A stretch of DNA of 43,391 nt. Origin: an uncultured Clostridium sp. GTDB taxonomy: Bacteria; Bacillota; Clostridia; TANB77; CAG-508. Shown in pieces: positions 9,015 through 17,311 of this stretch (positions are counted from its first letter, which is position 1; each line of letters opens with the position of its first letter). The position numbers were made by a program, and so were the translations under genes. The stretch spans positions 1 through 43,391 of the forward strand of contig CABUKD010000015.1 in assembly GCA_902492105.1 (NCBI GenBank), in the 5' to 3' direction. A model generated the notes under the pieces. It saw nothing but the letters and a program-made list of their open reading frames with translations. It was not told where the DNA came from and searched no databases.

Positions 9015-9158
9015 AGCCATTGGGGACGTTCCTTTTTGGCTGAAAATCAGCCAAAAGGGACACTCCTTTGAATATTTTTTAAAGTTAAACTTAATAATTC
9101 ATACAAGGAGTGTCCCAAGTGGTCAAAAATCGACCAAAAAGGAACGTCCCTAATGGCT
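9015..9158. mobile_element. MITE-like element with long terminal inverted repeats
   Basis: Two imperfect 54-bp arms (9015-9068 and 9105-9158) are inverted copies, sharing AGCCATT, GGGACGTTCCTTTTTGG and GGGACACTCCTT. They flank a 36-bp AT-rich centre. Each arm has its own inner small palindrome. A further partial copy of the right arm follows at about 9160-9190 and runs into the next gene's stop codon. There is no coding capacity, so it would be a non-autonomous element or a large palindromic repeat; no transposase is in the window. Confidence 0.65.
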
Positions 9159-9183
9159 GAAAAACGACCAAAAAGGAACGTCC

Positions 9184-10038
9184 CTAATGGTTGATTTTTG
9201 CACTATTTAATAAGCGATATGTCTTGCAAATATTACATTCTCTACAAATAGAAATTCTTTGTTCAAAAATTAGTTTTAGAGTTTGTATAAATTCATCTTC
9301 TTCCCCTATTAAGTGAATTTCAATTTTTTTAGGTAATAGGGTCAGTAGTGTGTTTAAAGCAAAATCATTTGAAGAGAAGGAAATGTCAGATAAATATTTT
9401 GCATGATAGATATTGTCTGAAACAGAAACAATATTTTTGTCCTCATCTAATATAATAGATTCTCCATTTATATAAATTAGGTGCAATAATGAATATTCTG
9501 GTTCTTTATTTTCTACATAGATATGCAATAAACTAATAAATTCTGTATATTCTTTTTCTATAATAAATTGATTTACCCCATGATCTACTAAGTTATCTAA
9601 ACAAGAAATATATTTTTTTAATCGAAATGTTACAAATCCATCTAAAATCATAGAGTGATTCTGTTTTATATATTTTATAATTTCATTTTGGATAACATTT
9701 TCCTCTACTTCGTTTATATATTCTTCTGTATCAACTAATGCACAGCAATTTTCTAAAATTTTATTTTTTTCATAATTGTCAAAATAAAAATAATTATAAT
9801 TAATAAGTTGTTGCATAATTTTTTCTTCATAAAATTGAATAATTACTTCTTCTATTAATTCACTTAAAAATTCATTAAATTCTTCTAATTGTTTTCCTAT
9901 ATAGTGAATGATTACATTTTTATATATTTTGAATTGCTTACTAGTATAAATAATATTTTCAAAGTCGATTTCTTCAATTCTATTTAGTAGATAATCTAAT
10001 ATTTCTTTATTATTTGTTTTTATGCAAAATGATTTCAT
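9184..10038 (-). CDS. YtxC-like sporulation protein
   Basis: A 284-residue protein with the conserved YtxC-family core: GFVTFRLKKYISCLDNLVD, then FIIEKEYTEFISLLHIYV and LLHLIYINGE. A final CRECNIC resembles a metal-binding pair. YtxC is found in spore-formers and is expressed during sporulation in Bacillus; its molecular function is unknown. The last codons and the TAG stop lie inside a partial copy of the GTCCC repeat, so the C terminus may have been altered by repeat insertion. The start is the ATG at 10036-10038, preceded by AAAGGAG. Confidence 0.72.
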   Translation of the reverse strand: MKSFCIKTNNKEILDYLLNRIEEIDFENIIYTSKQFKIYKNVIIHYIGKQLEEFNEFLSELIEEVIIQFYEEKIMQQLINYNYFYFDNYEKNKILENCCALVDTEEYINEVEENVIQNEIIKYIKQNHSMILDGFVTFRLKKYISCLDNLVDHGVNQFIIEKEYTEFISLLHIYVENKEPEYSLLHLIYINGESIILDEDKNIVSVSDNIYHAKYLSDISFSSNDFALNTLLTLLPKKIEIHLIGEEDEFIQTLKLIFEQRISICRECNICKTYRLLNSAKINH

Positions 10039-10160
10039 CGATTTTAAATTCTCCTTTCGCCTCTCAAATATTATCTACTAAAATTGCTCTAGATATTCAT
10101 ATTTTATTCTAGATTGCAAAAAATGGTAACATGTTCTATGATAAGATTTTCCTAGAATAA

Positions 10161-10517
10161 TTAGTTTATGTTGTTTAATCCTCCTTTTATATGAAAAACA
10201 TTACTATATCCCATTTGTTCTAATTGCATTTTTGCTTGTTTACTTCGTGCTCCTGAACTGCAATAAAGTACTATGATTCTTTGCTTATTAGGTTCCTTTT
10301 CTTCTATCTCTTCTTCTAAGTCATATAAAGGAATTAAAATAGCATCAGGCAAATGTCCTTCTGCATATTCTTGTTTACTTCTTACGTCTATTAGAATACC
10401 ATTTTGCTTTTTCAAAATTTTTTGTGCAGTCTCGTAATTAATCTCTTTTTCGCCAACACTACGATTAAAAATTTTTTGTATCATTTTAAACATTTTTTCC
10501 ACTTTCTTTCCTCTCAT
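10161..10517 (-). CDS. Rhodanese-like domain protein
   Basis: A single-domain rhodanese of about 110 residues. It has the LIDVRSKQEYAEGHLPDA motif, the active-site loop YCSSGARS with the catalytic cysteine, and the C-terminal FHIKGGL. Such proteins transfer or carry sulfane sulfur; a specific partner cannot be inferred. The start is uncertain: the ATG at 10493 (MFKMIQ) is a plausible alternative, and neither has an ideal ribosome binding site. It is flanked by the secF-like gene and the YtxC-like gene on the same strand. Confidence 0.85.
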   Translation of the reverse strand: MRGKKVEKMFKMIQKIFNRSVGEKEINYETAQKILKKQNGILIDVRSKQEYAEGHLPDAILIPLYDLEEEIEEKEPNKQRIIVLYCSSGARSKQAKMQLEQMGYSNVFHIKGGLNNIN

Positions 10518-10579
10518 TTTTTACTTTCTTATTTTTTTCTTCTATTTTATTATCTTTTGGACTGATTTTTTTATTCAAA

Positions 10580-10616
10580 AAAAACAATATCCATACTATA
10601 TTGTATGAATATTGTC
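10580..10616 (-). terminator. Intrinsic terminator after secF-like gene
   Basis: An imperfect 13-bp stem (10584-10596 with 10603-10615) followed on the minus strand by eight T residues. It ends the sec region before the rhodanese gene. Confidence 0.8.
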
Positions 10617-10697
10617 TTTATTTGGTTTTCCTATCTTCTGGTTTTTATATCTTCTTTTTTAAAATATATGTTTTCTACTATATGCTGTATTTACCTT

Positions 10698-11378
10698 TTA
10701 TTCTTTATTTTCTACTTTTTTATTGTTTTTCAAAGTTTCTTTAAATTTTGCATATTGCTTTTCTTTTATTGCAGTTACTATAGTAAGTACAACCACATAA
10801 ATTAGTAATCCTATAGGCATTACTAGACGATTTACTGGAATCCTTGCAATTGCTAAAATAGATAGATATACAGCTTCTGAGGCTAAAATAGTAACAGCAT
10901 AAAAAGCAATGGTCCTAAAGATTCCTATTTTTCTATATCTAACAATAATATATACTAAAATAATAAGTGCACTAATAGCAAGAGGCCATATGTATGGTGT
11001 AAATATACTAGATAATTTAATTTTTGGTTGATGTGTTACTGTAATATCGTCTACTTTGTTTTTCAATTCATATTTTTCATTAATCTTACTATTTAATTGT
11101 TCTACCTTTTCATCCATATTTTCATCATTGTTATCAGGAATGGTAATAGAAACCATATCTCCATATAGTTCTATTTTTTGAACTATAATTCTATCATATC
11201 CAAATACTTCTTGCGCAATTTGCTTAATATCACTATTTTCAAAGTCTTTTCCTAAATAAATATCTATTTTCACGTTTTTACTATAGATAATATCTGCCTT
11301 TAGCCCTTGTGTTGCAACAATTACAATTCCAGCTATAATGATTACAATTAATATTCCATAAATTATTTTCTTTTTCAT
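10698..11378 (-). CDS. SecF-like membrane protein, reduced
   Basis: A 226-residue protein with one N-terminal membrane helix, an extracytoplasmic domain (about 30-125) and four helices (about 128-210). It sits directly after a SecD-like gene, the usual SecF position. Canonical SecF is about 300 residues with five helices after the periplasmic domain and a charged VVFDRIRE-type motif. Here that motif and one helix appear missing. If it is SecF, it would assist Sec translocation from the outer face of the membrane; the assignment rests on context and topology more than on sequence. A repeated 5' leader element (11406-11441) lies between secD and this gene. Confidence 0.6.
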   Translation of the reverse strand: MKKKIIYGILIVIIIAGIVIVATQGLKADIIYSKNVKIDIYLGKDFENSDIKQIAQEVFGYDRIIVQKIELYGDMVSITIPDNNDENMDEKVEQLNSKINEKYELKNKVDDITVTHQPKIKLSSIFTPYIWPLAISALIILVYIIVRYRKIGIFRTIAFYAVTILASEAVYLSILAIARIPVNRLVMPIGLLIYVVVLTIVTAIKEKQYAKFKETLKNNKKVENKE

Positions 11379-11405
11379 TTTTTCTTTTTCAGTTCCTTGT
11401 ATGCT

Positions 11406-11441
11406 ATATTTAGGTTTTTAGAAAGGTTTTACCTATAAACC
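11406..11441 (-). repeat. Recurrent 5' leader element, copy A
   Basis: On the minus strand it reads GGTTTATAGGTAAAACC followed a few bases later by AAAACCTAAATATA, and ends near the AAGGAA ribosome binding site of the secF-like gene. The same arrangement recurs upstream of the TIGR04086 gene (14155-14188) and obg (26164-26196). The first part can form a GGTTT/AAACC hairpin. Confidence 0.6.
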
Positions 11442-11509
11442 ATTTTTTACTACATAAAAGATAGTTTTCTTTGAACTCCATTTTTTTATATGCTTTGTTT
11501 TATTATTCT

Positions 11510-12862
11510 TTATTTACTTTTTATGCAAGATACTATTAAAGTTCTTGTAATAATAAGGTTATATAAAATACTAATCAATATGCTCCAAAACATTACCATT
11601 CCAAAGCTGTAAATTGGAAGCCATCCTGCAAAACATAATACAATACAAGTAATAGATACAGGAATTAAAATGAATAATGTTTTTAATAAAGCTTCTTTAA
11701 AGTTGTTGCTTGCATCTTGTATTGTTTTTGGATTGTGTTTTAATAAGTGTAATAAATAGAAACAGAAAATATAGTTTAAAACGATTCCTATCAAAATACC
11801 TACTAAGCCTTCCAAGGTAATCATAACATTAGTTAAACGAAGTACTAATAATAGAACGGCTATAAATCCTATAAAAGAAATAGCAGTTAAAAGTCCATTT
11901 TTTTTGTAACGAATAATAAAGAAAATCATTCCAATGCCAATTAAAGTAGCTACAACAATTGCAGGAATAAAGAACATTTCTGGTGTAATATCAGATAATA
12001 CATAACGATTATCTTCAATTGTATAAGTTAATGGATTTGCACCTGTATTTAATAAAACTGCTAAATTAGAAGCTTCTTGTAAATAATTATTTAAATCATT
12101 AGTAGAAGTACTTGCTTGTCCCATAGACAATTGTAACATTCCGTTAGAAATCTCTTTATCAAAATAAGTATTTAATAGAGTGGTGTCATCTACTTTTAGA
12201 CTAATTGTTTTGGTTGTTTCTTTACCATCTTCATTTGTTGTTTTTCTATAAGTATTTGTTATGTCCTTTAAAATTTGAGTTCCTTCTTTATCAAATTGTA
12301 TGGTAAGATAAATAGTAGTTCCACTAGTAGTACTTCCATATCCCACTTGTGCTTTTTTGATATTACTATTGTCTAATAATACGTTTCCTTCTTCATCTTC
12401 TACAGTAAACACACCTTTAATTGCTGTATATTGTGCAATAATATCTGTATTACTATTTTCAGGTAATTGTATAATTGCTTTTCCTGTTGTATCATCAAAA
12501 CGCATCGTATAGTTTGCTACATTCATTTCTTTTAATCTTTTTTCAAAAAGTTCTTTTGCTTTTTGATAATTTTCCTGTGTCAAGGTATCTTCTGGGTTAA
12601 CGGGTTCTTCTTTAGTAGTAGTGTCTTTTCCTTCTTCAGAAACCACCTTTCCATCTTTGTCATAAATAACTTTATTTTTTTCTTTGCTTACGGCTAGTCC
12701 AACTACTCTACTACCTGTTAAATCCATTCCCCATTGGTAGTCTGGTACAAGATTCTCTACAAATTTTGTGTGTTGTACAAAAATTCCTCCAAAAGAAATA
12801 AGAGAAATTAGAATAATAAATAGAATGACTAATATTACTTTTAAAACTTTTTTTGCTTTCAC
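11510..12862 (-). CDS. secD: SecD-like protein export subunit, divergent
   Basis: A 450-residue SecD-like protein: an N-terminal helix, the P1 region with GMDLTGSRVV (usually DLxGG), an acidic Thr/Glu-rich insert (about 60-90), LFEKRLKEMNV and ANPLTYTIED, then five C-terminal helices from about residue 297. The fourth-helix motif GxxVDANVLI, whose Asp is needed for proton-driven function in characterised SecDF, is absent; the equivalent stretch reads GILIGIVLNYIF. The family call is supported by domain order and by the queA-tgt-...-secF context. It likely still acts with the translocon, but proton coupling is doubtful. Confidence 0.8.
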   Translation of the reverse strand: MKAKKVLKVILVILFIILISLISFGGIFVQHTKFVENLVPDYQWGMDLTGSRVVGLAVSKEKNKVIYDKDGKVVSEEGKDTTTKEEPVNPEDTLTQENYQKAKELFEKRLKEMNVANYTMRFDDTTGKAIIQLPENSNTDIIAQYTAIKGVFTVEDEEGNVLLDNSNIKKAQVGYGSTTSGTTIYLTIQFDKEGTQILKDITNTYRKTTNEDGKETTKTISLKVDDTTLLNTYFDKEISNGMLQLSMGQASTSTNDLNNYLQEASNLAVLLNTGANPLTYTIEDNRYVLSDITPEMFFIPAIVVATLIGIGMIFFIIRYKKNGLLTAISFIGFIAVLLLVLRLTNVMITLEGLVGILIGIVLNYIFCFYLLHLLKHNPKTIQDASNNFKEALLKTLFILIPVSITCIVLCFAGWLPIYSFGMVMFWSILISILYNLIITRTLIVSCIKSK

Positions 12863-12879
12863 TTTAATTTTTCCTCCCT

Positions 12880-13539
12880 TTATAACAATTTGGTATCATT
12901 AATAATTAGTTCAAACCATATTCCTAAATATTTTGCTGCATATTTGCTCATCATGGTTCTATCCATAAAAATTTCAAAATAATCTAATACTGGCGATATC
13001 TTAGTATCAATGGTGATATCTAAAATTACTTTTCTATTTTCTTTATCTATAATAAAGTCTGCATTGGTTACTGCATAGTTTACTTTATCGTGTTTATCAA
13101 AAGTAGATATATTTTGATTTACTACTCTATCACGATGTACATCTGATTTATCTGCTAAAATCAATGCTGCTGAAATATCACTTACTGCTGTTCCTGTTTG
13201 TTCATCATGGTTTCCTATTGCCATCATAATTTCAGTACGTTTTTGTGCATCCATTCCCATATCTTTTAAAATTTCATAGGCCAAAATAGCTCCTGTGTGG
13301 GCATGGTCTACTCTATTTACACAATTACCGATATCATGTAAATAACCTGCAATTCTAGCAAGTTCTATTCTTTCTTCTGGATAATCCAAAGTTTTTAAAA
13401 CTTCTGCTGCTCTCTGGGAAACAATACTAATATGCCTTACAGAATGTTCTGTATATCCTAAAGCATTTAATTGTTTTTGAGAACTTAACACAAGTTGTTT
13501 TACTTCTTCATTTTGTTTGACGTCTTCTAAAGTAATCAA
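12880..13539 (-). CDS. HD-domain phosphohydrolase
   Basis: A 220-residue HD-superfamily protein with HSVRHISIVSQRA (first His), GYLHDIGN (HD pair), DHAHTGA and IGNHDE, and a final LADKSDVHRDR segment supplying the last Asp. This set fits a metal-dependent phosphohydrolase. The same kind of gene sits just before secD in many Clostridia. The start is the TTG at 13537-13539, preceded by AGGAGG at 7 bp; the upstream ATG at 13599 has no ribosome binding site. The substrate is unknown. It is 17 bp from secD and almost certainly co-transcribed. Confidence 0.88.
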   Translation of the reverse strand: MITLEDVKQNEEVKQLVLSSQKQLNALGYTEHSVRHISIVSQRAAEVLKTLDYPEERIELARIAGYLHDIGNCVNRVDHAHTGAILAYEILKDMGMDAQKRTEIMMAIGNHDEQTGTAVSDISAALILADKSDVHRDRVVNQNISTFDKHDKVNYAVTNADFIIDKENRKVILDITIDTKISPVLDYFEIFMDRTMMSKYAAKYLGIWFELIINDTKLL

Positions 13540-13599
13540 TTTTTTTCCTCCTATTGTTTTTGTAAAATTTGTCTTTTTAGATTTTATCTTAAAATGCAA

Positions 13600-13652
13600 A
13601 AAATAGCAACTATTTTCTAGAATTTCTTTCTAAAAAGTTGTTGCCATTTTTC
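13600..13652 (-). terminator. Probable intrinsic terminator
   Basis: An imperfect inverted repeat with GGCAAC and GTTGC arms, inner TTCT/AGAA pairing and a T run on the minus strand. It lies between the TIGR04086 gene and the HD gene and may separate them. Confidence 0.55.
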
Positions 13653-13713
13653 GACTTTTATAAATTCATTTTAAGGAATTTTAGAATTTTTTATTTTTTG
13701 CTTTCCCTATTTT

Positions 13714-14130
13714 TTATTTAAATTTACCCCAATAATTCCGTCCTACCATTCCTACTAATGCTCCCGCACCTAGTATTAAAAAAGAGTTTATAGTAAGAGA
13801 AAATCCAACTAAGCATAAACTAGAAGTTAAGTATAGTATCATAATATAAATAAGTCCAACTAGTCCTCCATTTAGCAAACCATTTTTTCTTATTTTTCTA
13901 GTACTAATGGTACTTCCTATTAAAATACTAACTGCAGAAATTGTATAAGTAACTGGTACCATGGTAGTTTCAGCAAGGTCTGTATAAGTTAAGCAAATAG
14001 CATAGATAAATAATAATAATGCTGAAAGAATAATTGCAAAAACACTGCCTTTTAAAATGCGAATACTATTTTTCTTGAATTCACTTTCTTGCAAAGTGAT
14101 ATTTGGCTTTGCCACACTTTCTTTTTCCAT
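13714..14130 (-). CDS. TIGR04086 family membrane protein
   Basis: A 138-residue protein with four membrane helices (from about residue 24) and the family-typical SVLIGSxxSTRKxRKNGLLNGGLVG layout, here ILIGSTISTRKIRKNGLLNG. The family is found near yajC and secDF in Clostridia and its function is unknown. The ATG is preceded by AAGGAATG and by copy B of the recurrent leader element (14155-14188). Confidence 0.85.
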   Translation of the reverse strand: MEKESVAKPNITLQESEFKKNSIRILKGSVFAIILSALLLFIYAICLTYTDLAETTMVPVTYTISAVSILIGSTISTRKIRKNGLLNGGLVGLIYIMILYLTSSLCLVGFSLTINSFLILGAGALVGMVGRNYWGKFK

Positions 14131-14154
14131 TTTTCATTTCATTCCTTGTATAAA

Positions 14155-14188
14155 TATATTTAGGTTTTTTAGGTTTTACCTATAAACC
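14155..14188 (-). repeat. Recurrent 5' leader element, copy B
   Basis: On the minus strand it contains AGGTTTATAGGTAAAACCT, then AAAACCTAAATATA, ending about 25 bp before the ATG of the TIGR04086 gene. It is near-identical in order and spacing to the copies at 11406 and 26164. Confidence 0.6.
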
Positions 14189-14244
14189 TTTCTTTTGCTT
14201 CTATTTTATGTTTTAATCAGACTTTTCAGAACTAAATTTTTACA

Positions 14245-14344
14245 CAAAAAAGAGACTGTCCAAAAGGGAAAAGTTTTAAAAATCGAAAAAAAACAATTCT
14301 AATACTTTAGTTATATTATATAATATTTTTTGACAGTCTCTTTA
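14245..14344. repeat. Long-looped inverted repeat with GAGACTGTC ends
   Basis: AAAGAGACTGTC near 14249 pairs perfectly (12 bp) with GACAGTCTCTTT near 14331-14342, around about 70 bp of AT-rich DNA. A relative with the same left end is at 38513-38598. It could act as a terminator for the WG-repeat gene or be a small non-autonomous mobile element. Confidence 0.6.
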
Positions 14345-14348
14345 TAAT

Positions 14349-16001
14349 TTAATTATTGCTATTAGGAGTAGTTGCATTTTGTCCATTGCCTTGATTACTT
14401 TGTACTGTATTTGAACTACTTTGTCCAGAATTTTGATTGTTGGATTGATTTTGTTGTGTTTGGCCATTTGTACCATTTCCTACCGTGTTTTGTACAGTAG
14501 TAATTCCATTTGTTGTTTGCTCGTTTAAAATAGTATTTTGACTAACAGTGTTATCACCGTTTACAGTGTTATTATTTACTGTATTTCCTCCATTTACTGT
14601 ATTGGTATTATTAACAGAATTTCCATCTATAGTATTTTGCGTTTCTTCTCCGGCGTTTGTATCTTTAACAACATAAGTTTCAATATAGGTAATTACATTC
14701 ATTACGCGATTATCATAAATCATATAGTAAGTATCTTGTCCTGCGCTGGTAATAGAATATACAGATTGTAAAGCAATTGGAACTAATTCTTTTCCACTAC
14801 TGTCCATAATTCCATAAAGTTCTCCTTGTTTTACTACAATTCCTTCATAATCTGGAATTAATAAAATATTATTAGCTGTTTTGTCCCCTGCTGTTCCGCT
14901 TCCTGCTGTACATCCTAATTCATCGTATTTTACTTCTAGTATTTGTTTTCCTGTTTTATCAAAAACGCCCCATTTATTATTTCTTTTTACTGGAATACAG
15001 TTGTCATATAACAAATATTGATTTTTAATATTGTTGCTATTATATTTTGTTCCATCTATTCCAATTTGATCAAATTCTAAATAAAGAATAATACTACCAT
15101 TTTCATTAATAACCCCTTGTTTTTTATTGTTGGTTACTAAATATAATCCACTGTTTTTATCAATTTGTTTAATATCATCATATTCTGGATTAATTTTAGT
15201 AGTAGAATCATAGGACATAATTCCCATTTTATTTTCTAAAGTAGTTACAATAAATTCTTTCGTACTTTCTATGAATTTTACACTTTTATATTTTGTTCCT
15301 AACACTTCTTTACCATCTAGCCCATAAACACCATAATTACCTTCTGCATTTTTTACTACTATCATGTTGTATAATAATGCTTTTTGGTTACTAAAAATAG
15401 CTTCTTTGTCTGCTATACCAGAATTTTGAAATTGTGCTGTATAATAGGTAACTAAATATGGTAATGTAAAAATAGTTACTCGATTATCTTCTTGGTCATA
15501 TGCCATAGATATATTAAAGGCAATTCTTGCTCCTTCTATGGTAGTACATAATTGATTATTCATCATTCTTACTGGTTCATCTATTTCATAATATTCATAG
15601 TCATTATTGCCATCCAACACAATTTTATAGATTTTATTTGAGTTTAAGCTAAAAGATGCTACTTCATTTGCAGATTGTACATAACATTTTGTAGTATCTT
15701 CTGCATATTGTTTATAATCCCCACTATAGGATTCATATCCTACATATTCCGCAAAAGCACGAATCGGAATATAAACTTCTCCATTTTCAAAAATAAGTAC
15801 ATTTTCTAAATTAGAATTCGATTTTCCATCCACTGTGATTTTTAATTGAGTAGATTGAATATAATACATAACTCCTATTAAAACAATACTAATGACTAGT
15901 AATAATATTAAAATAATGCCTATCCATTTCATCCACTTTTTTGCTTTTAATTGATCTTCTGTTTGATTATAATTTTGTCCTCCAATAAAATCGTCGTTCA
16001 T
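14349..16001 (-). CDS. Membrane-anchored stalk-domain and WG-repeat protein
   Basis: About 550 residues. One N-terminal membrane helix (about 25-48) is followed by a copper-amine-oxidase-N-like stalk domain (about 55-175, with GEVYIPIRAFAEYVGY). Then come about five WG-type repeats (for example GVYGLDGKEVLGTKY, WGVFDKTGKQILEVKYD, YGIMDSSGKELVP). The Asn/Thr/Gln-rich tail is about 90 residues long. It is probably extracellular and may bind the wall or other surface proteins. The start is the ATG at 15999-16001, preceded by GGAGAGGGTG; a longer frame from 16061 would overlap tgt. It occupies the place where yajC usually lies between tgt and the TIGR04086 gene. Confidence 0.82.
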   Translation of the reverse strand: MNDDFIGGQNYNQTEDQLKAKKWMKWIGIILILLLVISIVLIGVMYYIQSTQLKITVDGKSNSNLENVLIFENGEVYIPIRAFAEYVGYESYSGDYKQYAEDTTKCYVQSANEVASFSLNSNKIYKIVLDGNNDYEYYEIDEPVRMMNNQLCTTIEGARIAFNISMAYDQEDNRVTIFTLPYLVTYYTAQFQNSGIADKEAIFSNQKALLYNMIVVKNAEGNYGVYGLDGKEVLGTKYKSVKFIESTKEFIVTTLENKMGIMSYDSTTKINPEYDDIKQIDKNSGLYLVTNNKKQGVINENGSIILYLEFDQIGIDGTKYNSNNIKNQYLLYDNCIPVKRNNKWGVFDKTGKQILEVKYDELGCTAGSGTAGDKTANNILLIPDYEGIVVKQGELYGIMDSSGKELVPIALQSVYSITSAGQDTYYMIYDNRVMNVITYIETYVVKDTNAGEETQNTIDGNSVNNTNTVNGGNTVNNNTVNGDNTVSQNTILNEQTTNGITTVQNTVGNGTNGQTQQNQSNNQNSGQSSSNTVQSNQGNGQNATTPNSNN

Positions 16002-16035
16002 AACACCCTCTCCTTCTTTCTTTTGTAAGCATGTT

Positions 16036-17163
16036 TTATTTTTCATAACCATATTTTGCATAAAATTCTTTTTTAAAGTTTAATAAATTATCATGCTCTA
16101 TTTCTATTCTAACCTTTTCCATTAATTTCGTCAAGAACCTTAGGTTATGAATTGATAATAATCTTACTCCTAAAATTTCGTTTGTTTTAACTAGGTGTCT
16201 AATATAGGCTCTAGTGTAGTTTTTACAAGTATAGCAGTCACATTCTGGATCTAATGGAGTAAAGTCTCTTTCATAGGTTGCATTTCTAACTACTACCTTA
16301 CCATTCCATGTCATAGCAGTTCCATTTCTTGCAATTCTCGTAGGAAGTACACAATCGCACATATCTACTCCTGCTAAAGCAGCTTCTATCAAATAGTCTG
16401 GCGAACCTACTCCCATAAGATATCTTGGTTTATTTTCTGGCATTAATGGAGCTGTATAATAAAGCATTCTTAAATATTCTTCTTTTGGTTCTCCTACACT
16501 AATTCCACCAATTGCATATCCTGGTAAGTCTAAAGCAATTAAGTCTTTTGCAGATTGTTCTCTTAGGTCTTCATAAAATCCACCTTGAATAATGCCAAAT
16601 AATGCTTGTTTTTCTGTGTTCTTATGTGCTTCTTTACAACGAATTGCCCATCTTGTCGTTCTTTCCATAGATTGTTTGGTATATTCGTAAGTTTCTGGGT
16701 ATTTTACACATTCGTCAAATGACATAATAATATCTGCACCTAAAGCTTCTTCTATTTCCATTACTTTTTCTGGTGAAAAGAAATGTTTAGAGCCATCCAA
16801 GTGAGATTTAAATTCTACCCCTTCTTCTGTAATGGTTCTTAAATCACTTAAGCTAAACACTTGGAAACCTCCACAGTCTGTTAAAATTGGTCTGTCCCAC
16901 CTCATAAAATTATGAAGTCCACCTGCCTCTTTTACAAGCTCATGGCCTGGTCGTAAGTATAAGTGATAAGTGTTAGATAAAATAATTTGTGCTCCTATTT
17001 CTTTTAGTTCTTCTGGTGTCATAGATTTTACAGTTGCTTGTGTGCCTACTGGCATAAATACTGGAGTTTGGATGTCACCATGTGGCGTATGTACAATACC
17101 ACGTCTTGCTCCTGAGTTTTTATCTACATGTAATAATTCATATGTTACTGCGGGTTTCGTCAT
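16036..17163 (-). CDS. tgt: Queuine tRNA-ribosyltransferase
   Basis: A 375-residue Tgt. It exchanges guanine-34 of GUN-anticodon tRNAs for preQ1. Catalytic and binding motifs are visible: LTDCGGFQVFSL, SFDECVKYP, GGISVGEPKEEYLRM, MGVGSPDYL, and the zinc site CDCYTCKNYTRAYIRHL. Length is normal. It follows queA on the same strand after a 148-bp structured spacer. GGAAGAAACG precedes the ATG. Confidence 0.97.
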   Translation of the reverse strand: MTKPAVTYELLHVDKNSGARRGIVHTPHGDIQTPVFMPVGTQATVKSMTPEELKEIGAQIILSNTYHLYLRPGHELVKEAGGLHNFMRWDRPILTDCGGFQVFSLSDLRTITEEGVEFKSHLDGSKHFFSPEKVMEIEEALGADIIMSFDECVKYPETYEYTKQSMERTTRWAIRCKEAHKNTEKQALFGIIQGGFYEDLREQSAKDLIALDLPGYAIGGISVGEPKEEYLRMLYYTAPLMPENKPRYLMGVGSPDYLIEAALAGVDMCDCVLPTRIARNGTAMTWNGKVVVRNATYERDFTPLDPECDCYTCKNYTRAYIRHLVKTNEILGVRLLSIHNLRFLTKLMEKVRIEIEHDNLLNFKKEFYAKYGYEK

Positions 17164-17192
17164 TTTCGTTTCTTCCTTTTCTTTTTTATTTT

Positions 17193-17285
17193 AGGTCTAA
17201 AGAGACCTGGCATAATTGGTCTTAGTTTTTTATTAAATAGGACTAAAGGTTGTCTGTCCTATTATCCATTAATTTTATTATGCCA
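17193..17285 (-). other. Structured spacer between queA and tgt
   Basis: Three nested or adjacent perfect stems: TGGCATAAT/ATTATGCCA (17208-17216 with 17277-17285), enclosing AATAGGAC/GTCCTATT (17236-17243 with 17256-17263), and next to them AGGTCT/AGACCT (17193-17198 with 17203-17208). In the transcript the inner hairpin is followed by TAATAAAAAACTAA, which resembles the 3' tail of preQ1-I riboswitches, but the loop does not fit that class. It may be an RNA control element for tgt or a palindromic repeat. Confidence 0.5.
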
Positions 17286-17311
17286 TAACTTTATTGGTTT
17301 TTCAATAGAAT

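Noticed and set aside
17208..17285. preQ1-I riboswitch between queA and tgt
   Set aside because: Only the A-rich tail resembles the class; the hairpin loop lacks the required pseudoknot strand and recognition cytosine in the right place. Kept only as an unexplained structure.
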